DNA from: JAFLCA01 sp041907145
Lineage (GTDB): Bacteria > Bdellovibrionota_C > UBA2361 > JAFLCA01
DNA length: 14,287 nt
Reading direction: 5' to 3'
Assembly: GCA_041907145.1 (NCBI GenBank)
Contig: JAYRHW010000287.1
Coordinates: 1 to 14,287, forward strand
Positions within the stretch are counted from its first letter, which is position 1, and each line of letters begins with the position of its first letter. The notes beneath the pieces are model-generated. The model had not been told where the DNA came from, made no database searches, and saw only the letters and a list, made by a program, of their open reading frames with translations. The position numbers and the translations under genes are program-made. Of this stretch, positions 13,011 through 14,287 are shown one piece after another.

Positions 13011-13907
13011 CTACACAACTGCCAATTCCTCTCGCATGGCAGCCTCCCGAACCAGTTCCGCCAGCGCGTCGATCAAGCTCATGTCAGCAAATGACGGTCT
13101 AAAGATCAGTCCCACCAACCGAGCCGTAGAGCTCTCGGAGAAAGGAATATAGCTAATTCCTTCCCCTCTTCGTACCGCCAACTTTGGAATTAAGGTGACA
13201 CCATCCCCAATGGCGACCATGCTTCTCAGAGTCTCGATGCTCGTCGCTGAGAGGTCCGTCTCGTCCTCAACGCGGGAAAACTTGCACAACGAAAGAGCCT
13301 GATTTCGAAGGCAATGCCCCTCACCCAGCAGCAGCAGCCTTTCGTTCAATAGATCCCTTAAATGTACCGTTCTGCGCTCGGCGAGTACATGCGACTTACT
13401 TACTGCAAGGAGGAACGGTTCTGAGTATATCGCCCGCTCCTCGAGTCCGCGCTCCTTGTTCGGAGTGCTTACGATTGCTACATCAATGGTCCCGTCTCTG
13501 ACCGAGCGGATAAGTTCCCTGGTCTGCGCCTCCAGTAGCGTCACCCTGCGGCCTTCGATTCCACGACTCAAGCCGCGGGTGATCTTCGGCAGCAAATAGG
13601 GAGAGATGGTGGGAATAACACCAAGGCGAAAGCGGCCTCGATGGCCCTTACGTTCGCTGCGGGATTTAATCTCCGAAGCCAAACGCAACATTTCCCGTGC
13701 CAGCGGGAGGACGTCCTCCCCTAGGCCTGTGGGGATGGCATCACCACGCATCCTTTCGATCAACTTCCCACCAAGCAGTTCTTCCAATTTTCTCAGCTGC
13801 ATGCTGAGGGTTGGTTGAGAAACTTTGACAGCCTGGGCCGCCCTTCCAAAATGCCGCTGGTCGACTACTGCAATAAAGTATTCTAGATCCCTTAGGTTCA
13901 AATCCAT
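13011..13907 (-). CDS. oxyR: LysR-family hydrogen peroxide sensor OxyR
   Basis: A 298-residue LysR-type regulator. The N-terminal winged helix (1-60) contains RDLEYFIAVVDQRHFGRAAQAV and SQPTLSMQLRKLEELLG. The effector domain has LLGEGHCLRNQALSLC with cysteines at residues 199 and 208, the same numbering as the E. coli redox pair that forms a disulfide on contact with peroxide. Together with a divergent katG gene, this makes the OxyR call firm. Oxidised OxyR activates katG and similar genes and may also repress its own; a matching DNA site lies in the gap to katG. ATG 13905-13907 starts directly at the DNA-binding domain. No terminator was found downstream, where the unrecognised membrane protein gene follows on the same strand. 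Confidence 0.96.
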   Translation of the reverse strand: MDLNLRDLEYFIAVVDQRHFGRAAQAVKVSQPTLSMQLRKLEELLGGKLIERMRGDAIPTGLGEDVLPLAREMLRLASEIKSRSERKGHRGRFRLGVIPTISPYLLPKITRGLSRGIEGRRVTLLEAQTRELIRSVRDGTIDVAIVSTPNKERGLEERAIYSEPFLLAVSKSHVLAERRTVHLRDLLNERLLLLGEGHCLRNQALSLCKFSRVEDETDLSATSIETLRSMVAIGDGVTLIPKLAVRRGEGISYIPFSESSTARLVGLIFRPSFADMSLIDALAELVREAAMREELAVV

Positions 13908-13969
13908 TGGCCGCCGTTTCCCACGTACATCAATCTAAGCACTGTGCCGAAACTTCCCGCTCAGTAGCA

Positions 13970-14006
13970 ATAGATATTATCTATTATGAACATCTCATCA
14001 ATCAAT
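13970..14006 (+). promoter_or_regulatory. OxyR binding site in the oxyR-katG gap
   Basis: ATAGATATTATCTAT at 13970-13984 is a perfect match to the OxyR half-site pattern ATAGnTnnnAnCTAT. After exactly 7 bases comes a degenerate second half-site at 13992-14006 that keeps the first AT and the A-n-C-n-AT positions. Two half-sites at this spacing are what the OxyR tetramer contacts. The site abuts the proposed katG -35 element, the usual position for activation. Confidence 0.75.
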
Positions 14007-14035
14007 TTTACTTATCTTTCGGCCCCTTCTATGCT
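14007..14035 (+). promoter_or_regulatory. Likely katG promoter
   Basis: TTTACT (14007-14012) and TATGCT (14030-14035) are 17 bases apart, about 40 bases before the katG start. The -35 is weak, as expected of an activator-dependent promoter, and lies immediately downstream of the OxyR site. Confidence 0.55.
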
Positions 14036-14075
14036 GCGGGGGCTACCAAACCTTTTTCATCCTTGAGGAATGACC

Positions 14076-14287
14076 ATGGAAAGCACAGCCAAGGGAAGCG
14101 AGACGAAATGCCCCTTTCATAAGGCAACTCAGGGGGCTTCCCCGGGCGGAGGCACGACAAATCGTGATTGGTGGCCCAATCAGCTAAGGCTGGAAATCCT
14201 CCATCAGCATTCATCAAAATCGAATCCCATGGGCGAGGACTTCAACTACGCCCAGGAATTCAAAACTCTAAATCTTGCGGCCGTTAA
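14076..14287 (+). CDS. katG: Catalase-peroxidase KatG, N-terminal fragment
   Basis: The first 70 codons of a gene that continues beyond the window. The N-terminus has KCPFHK (residues 11-16) and then NRDWWPNQLRLEILHQHSS, MGEDFNYAQEFKTLNLAAV, a sequence highly characteristic of bifunctional haem catalase-peroxidases. KatG breaks down hydrogen peroxide in the cytoplasm. Two in-frame ATGs exist at 14070 and 14076; the ribosome binding site GAGGA at 14065-14069 leaves no room for the first, so 14076 is chosen with 6-base spacing. Divergent oxyR and the OxyR site ahead of the promoter indicate peroxide induction. The haem and Met-Tyr-Trp cross-link residues lie outside the window. Confidence 0.96.
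   Translation, partial: MESTAKGSETKCPFHKATQGASPGGGTTNRDWWPNQLRLEILHQHSSKSNPMGEDFNYAQEFKTLNLAAV

Noticed and set aside
1..14287. CRISPR array, insertion sequence, tRNA, rRNA or attachment site
   Set aside because: No regularly spaced direct repeats, transposase-like frame, clover-leaf or conserved rRNA stretch was seen on either strand by eye.

Overview
The window reads as a gene-dense chromosome segment of a Gram-negative bacterium, probably Pseudomonadota or a former deltaproteobacterial relative. The grounds are a divergent oxyR/katG pair with OxyR Cys199/Cys208, a DUF374-type lipid acyltransferase, a periplasmic YceI protein with a signal peptide, and YeeE/YedE inner-membrane proteins. 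TTG and GTG starts are fairly common. No rRNA, tRNA, CRISPR array or insertion sequence was recognised, and the taxonomic guess is weak.

Left part (1-4485). The 3' end of a metal-binding ABC transporter solute-binding protein overlaps an ABC-3 family permease (Zn/Mn type). After a 461-base gap without a convincing gene comes a glycine-rich RRM RNA-binding protein. A short intergenic stretch packed with inverted repeats follows, then a DUF374 lysophospholipid acyltransferase-like protein. This runs tail to tail into a minus-strand RhlE-like DEAD-box RNA helicase; the two stop codons share one TTAA.

Centre (4486-9403, minus strand). A tight four-gene operon reads class III aminotransferase, FAD-dependent oxidoreductase of the geranylgeranyl-reductase type, YceI lipocalin-like protein, type III polyketide synthase. 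Junctions are 1 nt, a 4-nt ATGA overlap, and 16 nt. It looks like a small biosynthetic cluster for a modified polyketide lipid (pyrone, resorcinol or quinone-like). Upstream is a LuxR-type regulator with two predicted membrane helices, and a 24-bp palindrome lies between it and the operon. This is the best candidate here for an undescribed system.

Right-centre (9537-11414). A minus-strand operon encodes a 46-residue Cys-rich membrane peptide, a 76-residue CPLC membrane protein and two half-size YeeE/YedE transporters (probably sulfur-compound uptake). A divergent ArsR-family repressor faces it across a 42-bp near-palindrome that contains promoter-like elements for both directions.

Right end (11428-14287). 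A VIT1/CCC1-family iron/manganese transporter and an unrecognised membrane protein are followed by oxyR, all on the minus strand, and by the start of katG on the plus strand. A textbook OxyR half-site abuts a plausible katG promoter. Metal transport, sulfur/thiol chemistry and peroxide defence thus lie close together around the polyketide cluster, but any functional link between them is inference.
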